The notes: generated by a model not told the origin, from the sequence alone. A stretch of 64,000 nt of DNA from Jacaranda mimosifolia (GCA_018894105.1 CM032126.1:7157001-7221000); one strand, 5' to 3'; shown: positions 49,921-61,837, numbered from the stretch's first letter. Translations and numbers: made by a program.

Positions 49921-50279
49921 GATTAGCTGTGCACCTTTGGAAACCCGCAGAACTCCGTCTCTAGCTCTGTAATTATCACTGTTTTTATCTAGAGTACCAT
50001 AGCGAAATTAGATTTCTCTTCAGATCAGGGCAATGATGCACATTTGTTAGGGTCCTCACAATACCGCCGTGCATTCTGATACTCACCGTGCCAATCCCTA
50101 CAACCTTAAAAGAAGCATCATTTTCCATGAGCACTTTACCACTATTTATTTCTGATAAGTGGTAAAACTAATCATCTCATGGGCACATATGGTAGGAACA
50201 ACCACTATCCAAAATCCACTCTGAACTCAAAAAACTCTTAGTAACATTGAGAACAAGCCCACCATCAGACTCATCCTCA

Positions 50280-51074
50280 ATAATTCTTGCAACATCATCC
50301 CCTTTTTTGTTAAAAAGATTCACCTGAATCGTTCACCTTTCCACATTCTGGACAATTTCGTTTCCAATGGCCTTTTACTCTGTACCTAAAATATTTAACG
50401 TTTGTTCTAGGCTTGGTTCGGGACTTTGATCAGCCTCTACTCCTCCCTTATTCTCTCGGTCTCCTCTTCGCAACCAATTCTTTCCCACTTTCACTATCGT
50501 TATGCCCAAGACATGTTTTCTCAATTCATTTTGAATTTAATGAAACCTTCACGTCCTCCATTGAAATTATATCTTTCCCATACAACAAAGTAGTAACCAA
50601 GTGCTCAAATGATTTAGACAGAGAACACAAGAGAATTAAAGCTTAATCTTCATCTTTAATTTATGCATCCATACTAGTGAGATCTAGAATCACTTTATTG
50701 AAATAATCAATGTGTTGATTAATAGATGTACCTTCCTTCATCCTCAATGTGTATACCCGCTATTTCAAATACAAGCGATTTGTGAGTGACTTTGTCATAT
50801 AGAGACTCTTTAGCTTTGACCACAATCTTGTCGCTGTACTTTCTGTGGCAACCTCTCTGAGTACGTAATTTGCCAACCATAACACCATAGTACTATAAGC
50901 CTTTGCCATAAATTCATCCTTTTCTTCATCTGATAGCGTCTCTGCCAATAAATCTCTACCCTTTAACGCTATTTGCAAACCTTGTTGACACAGCAGGGCG
51001 TGCACCTTTATCTTCCACAGGCCAAAGTCATTTTTCCCATCGAATTTTCCTACCTCATACTTCATGGATGACAT
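50280..51074 (-). pseudogene. Copia-1 gag relic
   Basis: Starts MSSMKYEVGKFDGKNDFGLWK at the ATG ending at 51074 and runs to 50760 before breaking. The zinc-knuckle region near 50330-50395 reads YFRYRVKGHWKRNC: two positions that are Cys and Gly in the related element at 53-57 kb are lost. Gag function is therefore unlikely even ignoring frame breaks. Confidence 0.8.
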
Positions 51075-51087
51075 TCGGTCAATCCTT

Positions 51088-51100
51088 GCTCCGATACCAA
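51088..51100 (-). other. Primer-binding site of copia-1
   Basis: On the minus strand TTGGTATCGGAGC lies two bases from the 5' LTR. It fits the initiator-tRNA-Met type (TGGTATCAGAGC) with one difference. Confidence 0.8.
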
Positions 51101-51102
51101 TT

Positions 51103-51617
51103 TGTTGAAAACTAGAAATACCAAATTTTAAGATTGAGAAATAAAAATAAAGTAATTCAATGAAAGTGACAACAAGATTTAACGTAGTTCAGCGATGTGT
51201 CTGATCCACCGGACAAAAATATGAATTTTATTGATTCCTAATCAAAGCGTCAAGTACAATTTAAGTCCCACAAATCTTATAAGAACACCTAACACCCTCG
51301 TTCTAAACTTTGTTTTGAGAGAATATCTCTAAAGCAATATAGAATCTATTTTCTAGGGCTCATCTTTTTGTTAGTTCCATTCAACCTGGAAGAAATCGGG
51401 GTTTAAATACCCAAATAAATAGCCAATTGAACCATGGGCCTATGCGCGGCGTAGCGACATTGGCTTTCTGGTGTTGTGGCATCGGTACTGAATGCGTAGC
51501 GCTGTGGCACTGGTTGTTGAATGCCTAGTGCCCGGCGCCTGGTCGCTGCATGCCTACCCAACTTCATTTCTTCCGTTTCTCGCTATTTGTAGCTTAAATT
51601 TCAAGGTATAATCAACA
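51103..51617 (-). repeat. 5' LTR of copia-1
   Basis: 515 bp, TGTTGAAAACTAG...ATAATCAACA on the plus strand. It contains an expanded GC-rich stretch at about 51445-51555 with repeated TGAATGC and GGCGC-type words, which is shorter in the partner LTR. Confidence 0.9.
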
Positions 51618-53000
51618 TAAAGAAGTATGAATTAGATCACACTTTTTATTGTTATTTTTTAAAAAAATTCTAAGAAAATAATGTAGAATACCTCCTTTGT
51701 ATTTTTAATACTAATGAAAGAAAAAGAGGTAATTTATTCTCTTTAAAAAGGAAAATGATCGAGGATTTAAAATATGATTATGTATTTGACATGTAGTTCA
51801 TTACAATACATAATGTATAAACTTATCGGAAAAACTAAAAACTAATATTAAATTCACTAAGTAAATTTTTTTTTTTAACAATCTGAAGTACAAAAAATAT
51901 TAGAATTAAAATTTAGATGTATTTGACATCACTTTTAATTTCAAATGCCATTTGGATATATTTTTGTTTTTATTTTCTATTTTAAATATTTTTAAAAATT
52001 GAAAAATTAATTATAATTTTGAAAACGAAAAAGAGATTGTATTTGAAGTTTTGTCTGAAAATAATAACTGGAAACATACAAGATTGAAAATTTAGATGAT
52101 TTAAACTTTATGTGCTTAAAAGGATATGTTTATTTGAAATATATGTATTTTAATTATTTTGAAATAATGGTTTGACTGAGACGATAATATGATGGATATT
52201 TTAGTTCCAGAAAAATTGAAAATAAAAATAAGCAATAAATTGATGATTTTTTATTTTGAAATAATATTAAAAATAAAAATGATCTTTGAAAATATAAACA
52301 AATTGGGCTGCAAGCTTTTCATCAAAAAAATTCCAACAACTCAACATATCTAGATCAATTATATGTTTAATTTATTCATGTCATATAAAATGGAATTTAT
52401 AAAGACGAATGGTATAAGACACTTAATATTTACCAAGTGAACAAGTCGTAAAATTAAGAAGTATGTTTTTCCTTTTGGATTTTATGCAGCTTGAAGTGAG
52501 AACCCAAATTTAGAATTTAAAGGATTGTTGTGTGAAATTTATTCTCTTATAAAGTATCTCACAACATGTTTAAAAAGTTATAAGATTTTATGAATTTAAA
52601 ATATTAGGTAATATTTTTTAAAAAAGAGCTTATGCACTCCAAAAATAAGATATTAGAATTTTATAAACACTTTCTAAAAATTCGATGAATTTTTAACTTA
52701 TTTTTAAAATCTTAATAAAATTTTTAGTTTTAATTATATTAATTACAAAATTATCATTATCAACACCTTATAAGCTCTAATATTTTATTTTATCCAAACA
52801 CTTTAAGAGTTTATTTTTAAAATAATATTTAACATCTTATAAGTTCATGATATACCTCAAATTTGCTCTAAGGAGCCAAATCACCTTAAAAATAAATAAA
52901 AAATATTAAGGTAGGCCAACTTACTTTTTGGCAAGGAAGAGTGGAAGATCTCCTAATTCAACAGGACTTAGCAGTGGTGTTGAAGGGAAGGTAGGAGAAG
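51618..53000. other. AT-rich spacer with a MITE-like remnant
   Basis: No gene is visible. Bases about 52530-52870 are rich in CTTATAAG/CATCTTATAAG words with loose inverted symmetry and resemble the element at 28671-29058. Bases 52910-53000 are less AT-rich and of unknown origin. Confidence 0.4.
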
Positions 53001-53042
53001 CCGATACCAAATTCTCCACCTTGACTCAAAATACTCTATCCA

Positions 53043-55823
53043 TCATCTTTGTCCTTGCGCCCAAAAGGGCCATAATCTGGGTCTGCAAATGTTAATCAAA
53101 TTCAACCAATGCTCGAATTTGATTTCTGGAACGATCTTTGTCAACATATCTATCTGTTTATCTTTAGTCCTAACCTTGTCAACCAAAATGACATTTTGAG
53201 ACACCATACCCTCGACAAAGTGATATCTCACATCAATGTGCATTGTTCTCTCATGGAACATTTAATTCTTTGACAAATGTATTGCATTCTGACTATCACA
53301 AAATACTATAGTAATATCACAATTCATACCCGTATCATCAATCAGCCCCTTTAGCCAAATGCCTTCCTTCATACCTTCAGCTAAAGCCATGTACTCAGCA
53401 TCTGTTGTGGACAATGCAACTGATGACTGCAAAGTAGCTTTCCAACTAACCGCACAACTCGAAACACAAAACACATATTCTGTCATAGACCTTTTGCTGT
53501 CCAAATCTATGGCACAATCCGCATACACATAGTGAATAATTCTAGCAGTAGAATTCAATAAGAGCCTCTTAGATATCTCATAATCCATTTCACTACTTGT
53601 CAATTAGTCTTTCTCGACTTGTGTATGTACCTACTCACAACACTAACTGCATGTGAAATATCTAGCCTAGTACACACCATGGCGTACATCAAGCTGCCAA
53701 CTACACTAGCATATGGCACATTTGACATGTGCTCCATCTCCTCCTTAGTACTCGGTGACAGATCTGATGAGAGCCTGAAATTAGCTGCAAGTGGGGTACT
53801 AACTGGCTTGGACTTATCCATCGTAAAATGCTCAAGTACTTTCTCAATATAATTTTGTTGAGACAAGTATAATAATCCTGAGTGTCTGTCCCGAATGATC
53901 TCCATGCCTAAAATCTTCTTTGCACTGACCAAATCCTTCATCTCAAATTCATCACTTAACTGACCCTTTAAAATATTGATCTCAGATATGTTTCTAGAGG
54001 CAATCAATATATCATCAACAAATATACGAGAAGGCTATCACTACATTTCTTATGATATATACAACAATTATAAATGTTTCTAGTATATCATATCTTGGTA
54101 ATAAAAGCATCAAAATTCTTATAACGCTGCCTGGAAGACTGCTTCAAGCCATGTAAAGACCTCTTCAGAAGATATGCTTGATTTTCCTTCTGGAAACAAA
54201 GAATCCCTCTAGTTGACTGATGTAAATTTGTTCCTCCAACTCGCTATGCAGAAATGCTGTTTTCATATCCATCTGCTCGAACTCCATATCAAACAAAGCT
54301 ACCATGGCAAGTAACACACGAATAGAAGTATGCTTCACAATTGGGGAGAACACTTCATGAAAGTCAACTTCTTCTCCCTGAGTAAAACCTATAGCAACCA
54401 ATTGCGCCTTGTATCTAGCATCCAACCCCGGGAATCCCTTTCTTTTTCTTGTAGATCTATTAGCAACCTTCAATTTTCTGCCTTTTAGGTACATCAACCA
54501 ACTCCCATGTACTATTCTTGTGTAGAGATTCCATCTTTTCACTCATAGTTGCTACTTATTTATCAAAATCTAGACGAGAATGGCCTTCTTAAATGTGATT
54601 AGATCACACCCACAAACTCCTCGGCCAAACTTAAAGCATATAAGCAACCAGATTTGAATATGCAAACTGTTGTGGTGGTTTGATCTGCCTTCTCTATCTA
54701 TCGCGAGCCAAATGATAGTTCTGTAGTGAATCATTTTCTTGTTACTGATTAGGTGATAATGAGCTCTCACCAGCTTCATCCATCATCTTCTGTTTTCTCT
54801 TTGAAACTTGTGAAGTGTCAATTTCAAACTCCACTTTATCCTTGATGCCTTCTTGACTATTTTCACCCTACTCCACCTTCTTCATCACAGTAGACTCATC
54901 AAATATCACATCCTGCTGATAATCATCTTGAAGCTCTTGTCATCATTACACCACGAACGACAACCTTTGACTCCATCTGCATAGCCTAGAAATATGCACT
55001 TCCTAACTTTTAGCTCAAGCTTCTCATCCTGGACATGAGCATATGCTGGACATCTAAATACTCTCAGATTTAAGTAATCATCAGGAGACCGAACCAAACT
55101 TCCATTGGTATCTTGCACTCCAAAGTAGTCGATGGTGACCTATTTACCAAATAGCAAGCAATATTAATTACTTCTGCCCAAAAATCCTTGGACAAAGTGT
55201 TAAAAAGTATGTATCTAGCCTCTGCAAAATAGTCATGTTCATCTGTTTTGCAACTCCATTCTATTGTGGTATATGTACAATTGTGCGATGCCTCACAATT
55301 CTTTCCTTACTGCGGAATTCTTGAAATTCCTTATTGCAAAACTCCAATCCATTGTTAGTCATCAAGCGTTTGATCCCCTTTCCTGTCTGCTCTCGATCAA
55401 AGTCATCCATTGCTTGAAGTTGACAAACACCTCATCCTTATGCTTCAACATGTATACCCATACTCTCCATGAGAAATCATCAATATTCGTAAGCATGTAT
55501 CTGGCACCACCCTTTGAGGGAACTTAAGAAGGCCCTCAATGATCTAAGTGAATGTAATCCAAGGTGCTTCTGTGAACTGTGGTGCTGAACTTCACTCTGT
55601 GTTGCTTGTCAAGAACATTCTGCTCATAGAAATCCAGCTCTCTAGTCTTTTCTCCACAAAGCAAACCTCGTTTGCTCAATTCTAACATCTCCTTCTCACT
55701 CATATGCCCAAACAACATATGCCACAATATATTAGTATCATTGATTAATGAAGAAACTGCTGCAGTGCTTGAAATTGTGCTACCTTGCAATATGTAAAGG
55801 CCATTCCTCTTGTCCCCTTTCAT
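53043..55823 (-). pseudogene. Copia-2 pol relic: integrase, RT, RNase H
   Basis: The GAG-pre-integrase/integrase start lies at 55536-55823, with decayed integrase down to about 54906. RT pieces are at 54165-54542 (GFTQGEEVDFHEVFSPIVKHT, QMDMKTAFLHSELEEQIYI) and 53600-54007 (ILGMEIIRDRHSGLLYLSQQ, LDISHAVSVVSRYI). RNase H is at 53262-53603 (YADCAIDLDSKRS, STTDAEYMALAEGMKE, FCDSQNAIHLSKN) and continues at 53043-53261 (HIDVRYHFVEGMV). RNase H is better preserved than in copia-1. The RT catalytic box is again not readable. Confidence 0.85.
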
Positions 55824-56206
55824 GATTAGCCGTGTATCTTTGGGAACCCGCAGAACTCCATCTCTAGCTCTGTAATCATTGCCGTTTTTATCTGGAGTAC
55901 CATAGTGAAATCAGATTTCTCTTCAGATTAGGAACATGACACACATTTGTCAGGATCCTCACAATACCATCGTGTATTCTGATACTCACTGTGCCAATCC
56001 CTACAACTTGCAAGAAGCATCGTTTCCCATGAGCACTTTACCACCATCGTATTTTTGATAAGTGGTAAACCAATCCTCTCATGGGCACATATGGTAGGAA
56101 CAACCACTATCCAAAATTCACTTTGAACTCAAAAGACTCTCAGTAACATTGAGAACAAGCCCACCACAGACTCATCTTCAACAATTCCTACAACATCATT
56201 CTGTTT

Positions 56207-56980
56207 CTAATTAGAAGATTCACCTGCATCATTCGCCTTTCCACGTTCTGGACAATTTCGTTTCCAATGCCCCTTTCCTCCACACCTAAAATATTTATTA
56301 TTTATTCTAGGCTCGATTTGAAAATTAGATTGACCTCTACTCCTTCCCATTTCTCTCGTTCTCCTTTTTGCAACTAATCCATCCCCACTTTCACTGTCGT
56401 TACTAGCCAGGACATGTTTTCTCAAATTATTTTGAATTCAATGAAGCCTTCACATCCTCCATTAAAATCTCATATCTCCCATACAGCAAAGTAGTAAGCA
56501 AGTGATCAAAGGATATAGACAGAGAACACAAGATAATTAAAGCTTGATCTTCATCTTCAATTTGTACATCTATACTAGCGAGATCCAGAATTACCTTATT
56601 GAAATAATCAATGTGCTGAATAATAGGTGTACCTTCCTTCATCCTCAATGCGTATAATCGATGTTTCAAGTACAGCCGATTTGTGAAGGACTTCGTCATA
56701 TGGAGACTCTCCAGCTTTGACCACAATCCTGCTGGTATACTTCATGTGACAACCTCTCTCAGTATGTTATTTGCCAATGATAACACCAGAGTACCGTAAG
56801 TCTTCACCCTAAATTCATCATTCTCCTCATCTGACAGCGTCTTTGGCAAGAAATCTCTGCCATTTAATGCTCTCTGTAGACCTTGTGACATAGGAGGGTG
56901 TTCACCTTTATCTTCCAGAGCATAAAGTTGTTATTCCCATTGAATTTTTCTACCTAGTACTTCATAGCTGAATTTGATCA
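56207..56980 (-). pseudogene. Copia-2 gag relic with intact zinc knuckle
   Basis: Open segments at 56427-56726 (LESLHMTKSFTNRLYLKHRL) and 56207-56425. The second carries a CCHC zinc knuckle (CGGKGHWKRNC, preceded by KYFR). The N-terminal gag segment up to about 56965 is frame-broken. Confidence 0.8.
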
Positions 56981-56986
56981 AACCTG

Positions 56987-56999
56987 GCTTTGATACCAA
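56987..56999 (-). other. Primer-binding site of copia-2
   Basis: Minus strand TTGGTATCAAAGC, two bases from the LTR, same spacing as in copia-1. Near the initiator-tRNA-Met consensus. Confidence 0.75.
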
Positions 57000-57001
57000 T
57001 T

Positions 57002-57506
57002 TGTTGGAGCACAATGGAAGCAATTTAGGCATGAGATTTAATTTATTAAGAATTCACAAATCACGCTCACAAAGTTGATGACAAAAAATAATACCTAACA
57101 AATAGAAAAATAAAATAGACACAGATTTATGTGGTTCGGCAAATTTTGCCTATCTCTACGGGAGTTTTTTTTATCCAATTATGATAGAATTTTACCAGTA
57201 CAAGTCAATCCTTGAATTTGACATGTCCAAACTCATGCCTAAAAAACCCTCGTACAAACCCCTATCATAACTACCAAAGAGATACTCACTCCACCTCTTT
57301 GTGGTGCCCAATTTGTACTCACAATAACTACCCCATGAGTATCATGAGTTCCATGAGTGTCATTTCTATCAAGTAATCAAATAAACACATCTATTTATAA
57401 TAGAAAATTACTTGACTACTTTACCTAAAACTAGAAAATTCAATACAAGAAGGAATCCTAATTCTAGTCAAACTTGGTCTCTAGATAACCGAGTCAAATC
57501 CCAACA
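57002..57506 (-). repeat. 5' LTR of copia-2
   Basis: About 505 bp, TGTTGGAGCACAATGG...AATCCCAACA on the plus strand, next to the primer-binding site. Apart from the TGTTG start and a GATTTA(A/T)GTGGTTCG-like phrase, I see no clear homology to the copia-1 LTR. Confidence 0.75.
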
Positions 57507-58067
57507 GAAATTTTGTCCACATTAGCTCTAGAGTATCTTTTAAGTAAACTTAGTGAGCATGTCTATTGTGAGGTATGCTTGTATTTACCTCATATGAGAC
57601 ATCATTAAATTAAATGACATATATCTTTTTACAACATGTCACTATTAATTATACAACAAGTTGTTAGTTCGCATTTTTAGTACATTAAATACTTGGTAAA
57701 TATTTAAAAATAATAATTAAAATATATTTTCCAAAGAAAAATTATTGTATTAGATAGTATAACTTCATAATCTTGAATTATATATTTTATAATATTAAAA
57801 TAATAAATATTATTTAAAATAATATATTTAAATATAATTATCATTATTTATTAACTAAAATAAAAAATTTAAGAATAAATATAAAATCTAAAACTACCAT
57901 CCTAACAATATAATTTAATTTTAAATAAGCAATTTAATAATTTTAATCATTTTAATATATTTTAATAATTTTAAATAAATACAATAAGTTAAAAAGATAA
58001 TTATTTTTTGTTAATACTAATACTATATAAAAATATTTAAAATAATTTGATTAAATAAATAAATTAA
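57507..58067. other. AT-rich spacer
   Basis: Extremely AT-rich sequence without genes. It ends in tandem TTAA/ATTA words near 58055-58080. Confidence 0.5.
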
Positions 58068-58084
58068 TTAATTAATTAAAGTAA

Positions 58085-58345
58085 AAAAAATTTGAAAAAA
58101 AAAATCATCTCCTCCTCCCCCACCTACAAGCCGCAACCGCCCAAACACTGAAACACCCTCCTGCACCCCCCCTCCCCCTCCACCTCCACCCTTCCTCATC
58201 ATCCCTTCTTCGTAGCCAACCCCTCGCCCCACCCAATAGGATAGCCAACCATGGTCGGACTGGCCATGGCTAGTCCAGTGGCCCAGCCAGAGCTGCTGGC
58301 CATGGTAGGCCACCCGGCCATGGCGGTTTTTTATGGGGGTGGCGG
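58085..58345. repeat. GC-rich island with CT-rich tract and repeated GGCCATGG words
   Basis: An abrupt C/G-rich block in AT-rich DNA. The left half is a CCTCC/CCCCC tract. The right half has four CCATGG-containing words at short, uneven spacing (near 58248, 58262, 58300 and 58316). The minus-strand open frame over it (Gly-rich) and the plus-strand one are low complexity and probably not genes. Origin unknown; possibly part of a non-autonomous transposon. Confidence 0.4.
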
Positions 58346-58734
58346 GGTTATATATGTATATATTTGTGTGTACTATGTATATATTTTATATATTTTTATA
58401 TATATATTTAATTTTTTATTAATTTTCTTTTAAATATTTTCAATGGGAGTCAAAATAATCATTTCAGATTTTCGTTACGATTGGAAAGTAATTGTAATTT
58501 TTCAAAATATAAATATAGGTTCATGTTAACCAATATATTAATACAAGAAATTAAAATAAGATAACTAATTAAAATTCACCATCAACCTCTTGTATAGATA
58601 TTAGGTTAAATGTATTTTATTATGTTGTCAACTATTATCAAAATGAAAGGATATACTATTATACTTTAAATCCAACGATTAAAGTTAAATATATTTGTAC
58701 ATTTCTCACATGAGATATGTACAACCAAGTTTGG

Positions 58735-59090
58735 GCCATAGATTACTCCTCAGTAAATATTATAACTCTTACATCTTATGAGATATTTTTAAAATTTATA
58801 AAATGATAGATCTCATTTTAAAAATAAAATTTTAAAGTGTTTAAATGAAACAAGATTTATGTTAATAATAAAATACTTATATTTAATGGATTTAAATTTA
58901 TTTTTTTAAGATTTTAAAAAATATACTTTTTAAAAAATATATAAAATCTTAACATCTTATTTTGGAACTTACATAAGCTCATTTTTAAAAGAATTTATTA
59001 AACACTTTATAACATCTTATAAGCTCTCAATTATTCTATAAAATATTTTAAAGAATTTATTAGCTTAGTCAAACATTCTCTTGTTAGTTT
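58735..59090. repeat. MITE-like remnant, CTTATAAGATG family
   Basis: Inverted CATCTTATGAGATATTTT and AACATCTTATAAGCTC-type arms around an AT-rich interior, similar to 28671-29058 and 52530-52870. Ends are approximate. Confidence 0.4.
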
Positions 59091-60479
59091 TTGCTAGGAA
59101 AATTATCACAATAAATGTTTTCAAAAATTAGGTAAATCTGAATAAATTTTTCATGAAGTTCAATTGTAAAGACGTAATTTACTTATCCAACGCTCAAATA
59201 ATAGTGGCAAGTAACATTTGTAATCAGAGGGTAGTTTTATAATTTAGAGTACAAGTTGTTGAAAGCTGTTGTTGTATGTATTTGTTCGCGTTTGAAAATC
59301 AACAGTTGACCTGACCGTTTACGCGCTTCGAACGAGTACCAGTCCTTTTTTTCGGTGAAAGAAATAAATAAATAATTTTTTTTGAGCAAAATTCTTAAAG
59401 TTTTGTGTCCTTATTTAAGAAAAATTCTTAATCTTTATTCTTCAACGATTTCATTTTCTCGGTCAACCTTAGAAAATTTTCTATGTCCATTTGAATTTGA
59501 ATATAACGTAAAAAGTGCAGGGCGATTTCTAATAAAATTTAAAAAAAATTTCGGACAATCAGAGTAAAAATATTTTTATCAATTATATAAACAAAGTATT
59601 CTATATCATGTGTGTAAGTCAATGTAATACTTCCATCATTTACTTCGCATAAAAAACTCTGAACCATTTAATTCTACACAAGTTATTTGAAGTGGAGGTT
59701 TATAGATTCAAACAGCAAATAAAGGAAAAAAAAAAAAAATGAAAATTTCAAGTCTCTTAACTTTTTGTGATGGGGAGGGATTGACTTTCTTTCCGCTGGA
59801 AGGTATACATTGCTAAGAACATTTTCCTAATAATTCTCCACTATTTAATGACAAGTAATCATCATTTGATCATTGATCTAGCTTTATATCACAATAATAT
59901 CAACCTATAATAGATCGTACTAAACAATTATTTGTATCATATCGAATATAATATGTTTTTAACACATGTTTGATATACTACTTAAACATATATGTAAACT
60001 GCACAAAATTAAAAAGAATTATAATATATTTTATTAGTTCTTCTGCATCAAATGCGACTTTTAAATCATGAAAACTACTTTGGATCCTTTATGTATTTCC
60101 TATTTCATTTTCTATTTTAACTTCCTGTATTTATATCAAATATATTTGATTATCAATTAATCATTTTTAATGTGGCTAGAAATTGTATGAAATAGAGGGA
60201 GATCAAACGAAAACTTCCCCACGATTGTGTACTGAAGACTGAAGAGGTTGAGCAACTATGTGATTGATGTGATGAAGAGAATAATAACGTGAATGAAGAT
60301 AATAGCATTGAAAAATTCGTGGATAGTAATGAACAATTGTGTGGGGTGAACGATGGAAATTTGAACAATAATGTAACAAATTTGTTGACATTTTTCACAA
60401 ATTTTACGAACGATTCAATTAGCTATGAATTGAGCCTAGTGATGGTGGTCAGGACAACACTTTAATGCACTCCAGAATT
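59091..60479. other. Spacer with no recognised gene
   Basis: AT-rich with a moderately GC-richer part at 60180-60480. That part could be decayed 5' sequence of the LINE that follows, but no endonuclease motif could be read. Confidence 0.35.
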
Positions 60480-61350
60480 GATAAATTGTCCATAAATGAA
60501 AAGACAACTACTAGCTAGTAAATGTGTGAGCAAAGTGAAAGAGGCCACACAAACCATTGTTGAATTTGAGAAAATATATGATGCAAATCCTATTGAACAC
60601 AACTTGATTCAATTAAAATAAAAAAACAAATGCTATATTAGCAAATATTTTGGCCATGGAAGCAAAATTTGCATGAAAATGGTTGAGAGAAGGAGAAATT
60701 AATATAGAATTTTTCCACAGCTTGGTCAAAAAGAGGAGAATCAAAGCAAATAGTAGATTTTGAAGCTATTAGACTATTAGTCATTCAACTGTATCCTACT
60801 TTCAAGAACAATTAAGTGGGAGTGATGGAGAATTTTGAGCCAGAAGACTTGGATAACATTCCAACAATAGTGTTTTTGGAAATAGAAGAGTATGAGCGTC
60901 TCTGCAGCATTCCATTATTGGAAGAGACAAAACATACTGTTTTTCATGTTGGAACCTGAAAGTGTTGCTAGACCCAATGGTTTCATTGGCCTTTTTTTTT
61001 TATTTTTATGGTTGTTCTTGAAAAGCTTGGATTTCCACGAGATTGGATTACAATGGTGTAGAGATTAATTTTAAACTGTTGGTTTTCGATTTTAGTTAAT
61101 AATGCGTAAGAAGGCAGGTTTCTTTAAATCAGAAAGAGGTCTTAGACGGGGGATCTACATTATTTTGTCCTTGTAGTTTAGGCATTCTCCATAAGGATTA
61201 ATAGATTGTTTGATCATATTCTTGAGCTATACTTCAAGACAAGAAGAGGCACACTTATCCTATGCAGATGACATTCTAATATGCTCAAAAGTGTACAATA
61301 CCATGTTTGCAACAATTAATGTGCTTCCTGGGGCAATATGGAGATAAAAC
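60480..61350 (+). mobile_element. Decayed L1-type LINE fragment (reverse-transcriptase region)
   Basis: Shifting plus-strand frames give phrases in the order seen in plant LINE ORF2 proteins: KWLREGEIN and FFHSLVKKRR (about 60675-60745), LDNIPTIVFLEIEE (about 60850-60895), ARPNGFIGLFF (about 60968-61000, two frames), FPRDWI and LILNCWFSILVN (61030-61105), FFKSERGLRRG (about 61119-61152), and the catalytic YADD box in HLSYADDILICSK (61252-61290). Many stops and frame changes. No EN domain or poly-A tail was seen. Confidence 0.75.
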
Positions 61351-61380
61351 GTGTGATTATGAGAAAAATGGTGTGGGCCA

Positions 61381-61557
61381 CTTGACAAGGATAATTTTTC
61401 ATTACCACACATTGATATTCTGATCGACAACGTCGTGGGCCATGAACTGCTCTCCTTCATGAATGAATTCTTAGGATACAACCCAATTTTGCTTGATGAA
61501 GAAGATCGGGTTCCTTCTTTTTGTCCTATTGAGAAGATGATCCATGGCCATCGCTAG
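61381..61557 (+). mobile_element. Short Ty3/gypsy (Tat/Ogre-like) RT fragment
   Basis: A 58-codon open stretch reads DNFSLPHIDILIDNVVGH and LLSFMNEFLGYNPILL. It resembles the FPLPHIDVLVD...SFMDGFSGYNQI part of RT in Tat-clade gypsy elements. It follows the LINE relic within about 100 bases and is cut off by the copia LTR at 61561. Confidence 0.6.
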
Positions 61558-61837
61558 TGATGTTAGATCAGAAATACATCTAGTACGGAGTTTATTAGTC
61601 TAATCTAACTTGATGACATGCTTATAGAGTTTTCCGATTTGAAATGCTGTGAAAAGTGTTTTTCTTGCTCGGTGATTAGTCAATGAAGTCATTTTGGATC
61701 CCTGATTGTTGTTTCCAGGATTTAAGCCAACATGCAGTAATCCAAAGTAATAAATAAATATTGCAAAACAGATTATCAGGAATGGAACAGATAATCACAG
61801 TTGAGTAATACGTGCGTTTATATCAATATGAAATTCA

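Larger units (their letters stand above)
46649..51617 (-). mobile_element. Decayed Ty1/copia LTR retrotransposon (copia-1)
   Basis: A complete-length but coding-dead element of 4969 bp. LTRs at 46649-47100 (3') and 51103-51617 (5') both begin TG and end CA on the plus strand. Flanks TAGAG and TAAAG match at 4 of 5 bases, a plausible decayed target duplication. Domain order on the minus strand is gag, integrase, RT, RNase H, the order that defines copia. The lineage looks Tork-like, which is tentative. The LTRs have diverged and differ in length by 63 bp, so the insertion is old. Confidence 0.92.
53011..57506 (-). mobile_element. Decayed Ty1/copia element (copia-2), 3' LTR missing
   Basis: Its interior is closely similar to copia-1 across gag, integrase, RT and RNase H, but only the 5' LTR (57002-57506) is present. 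The interior ends at a polypurine-like CAAGGTGGAGAAT (53011-53023) and then joins TTGGTATCGG instead of an LTR. Numerous stops and frame changes are present. Confidence 0.88.

Noticed and set aside
58068..58433. Gly-rich minus-strand and overlapping plus-strand open frames
   Set aside because: Low complexity created by a C-rich tract and CCATGG repeats; no domain, no splice context, no supporting promoter.
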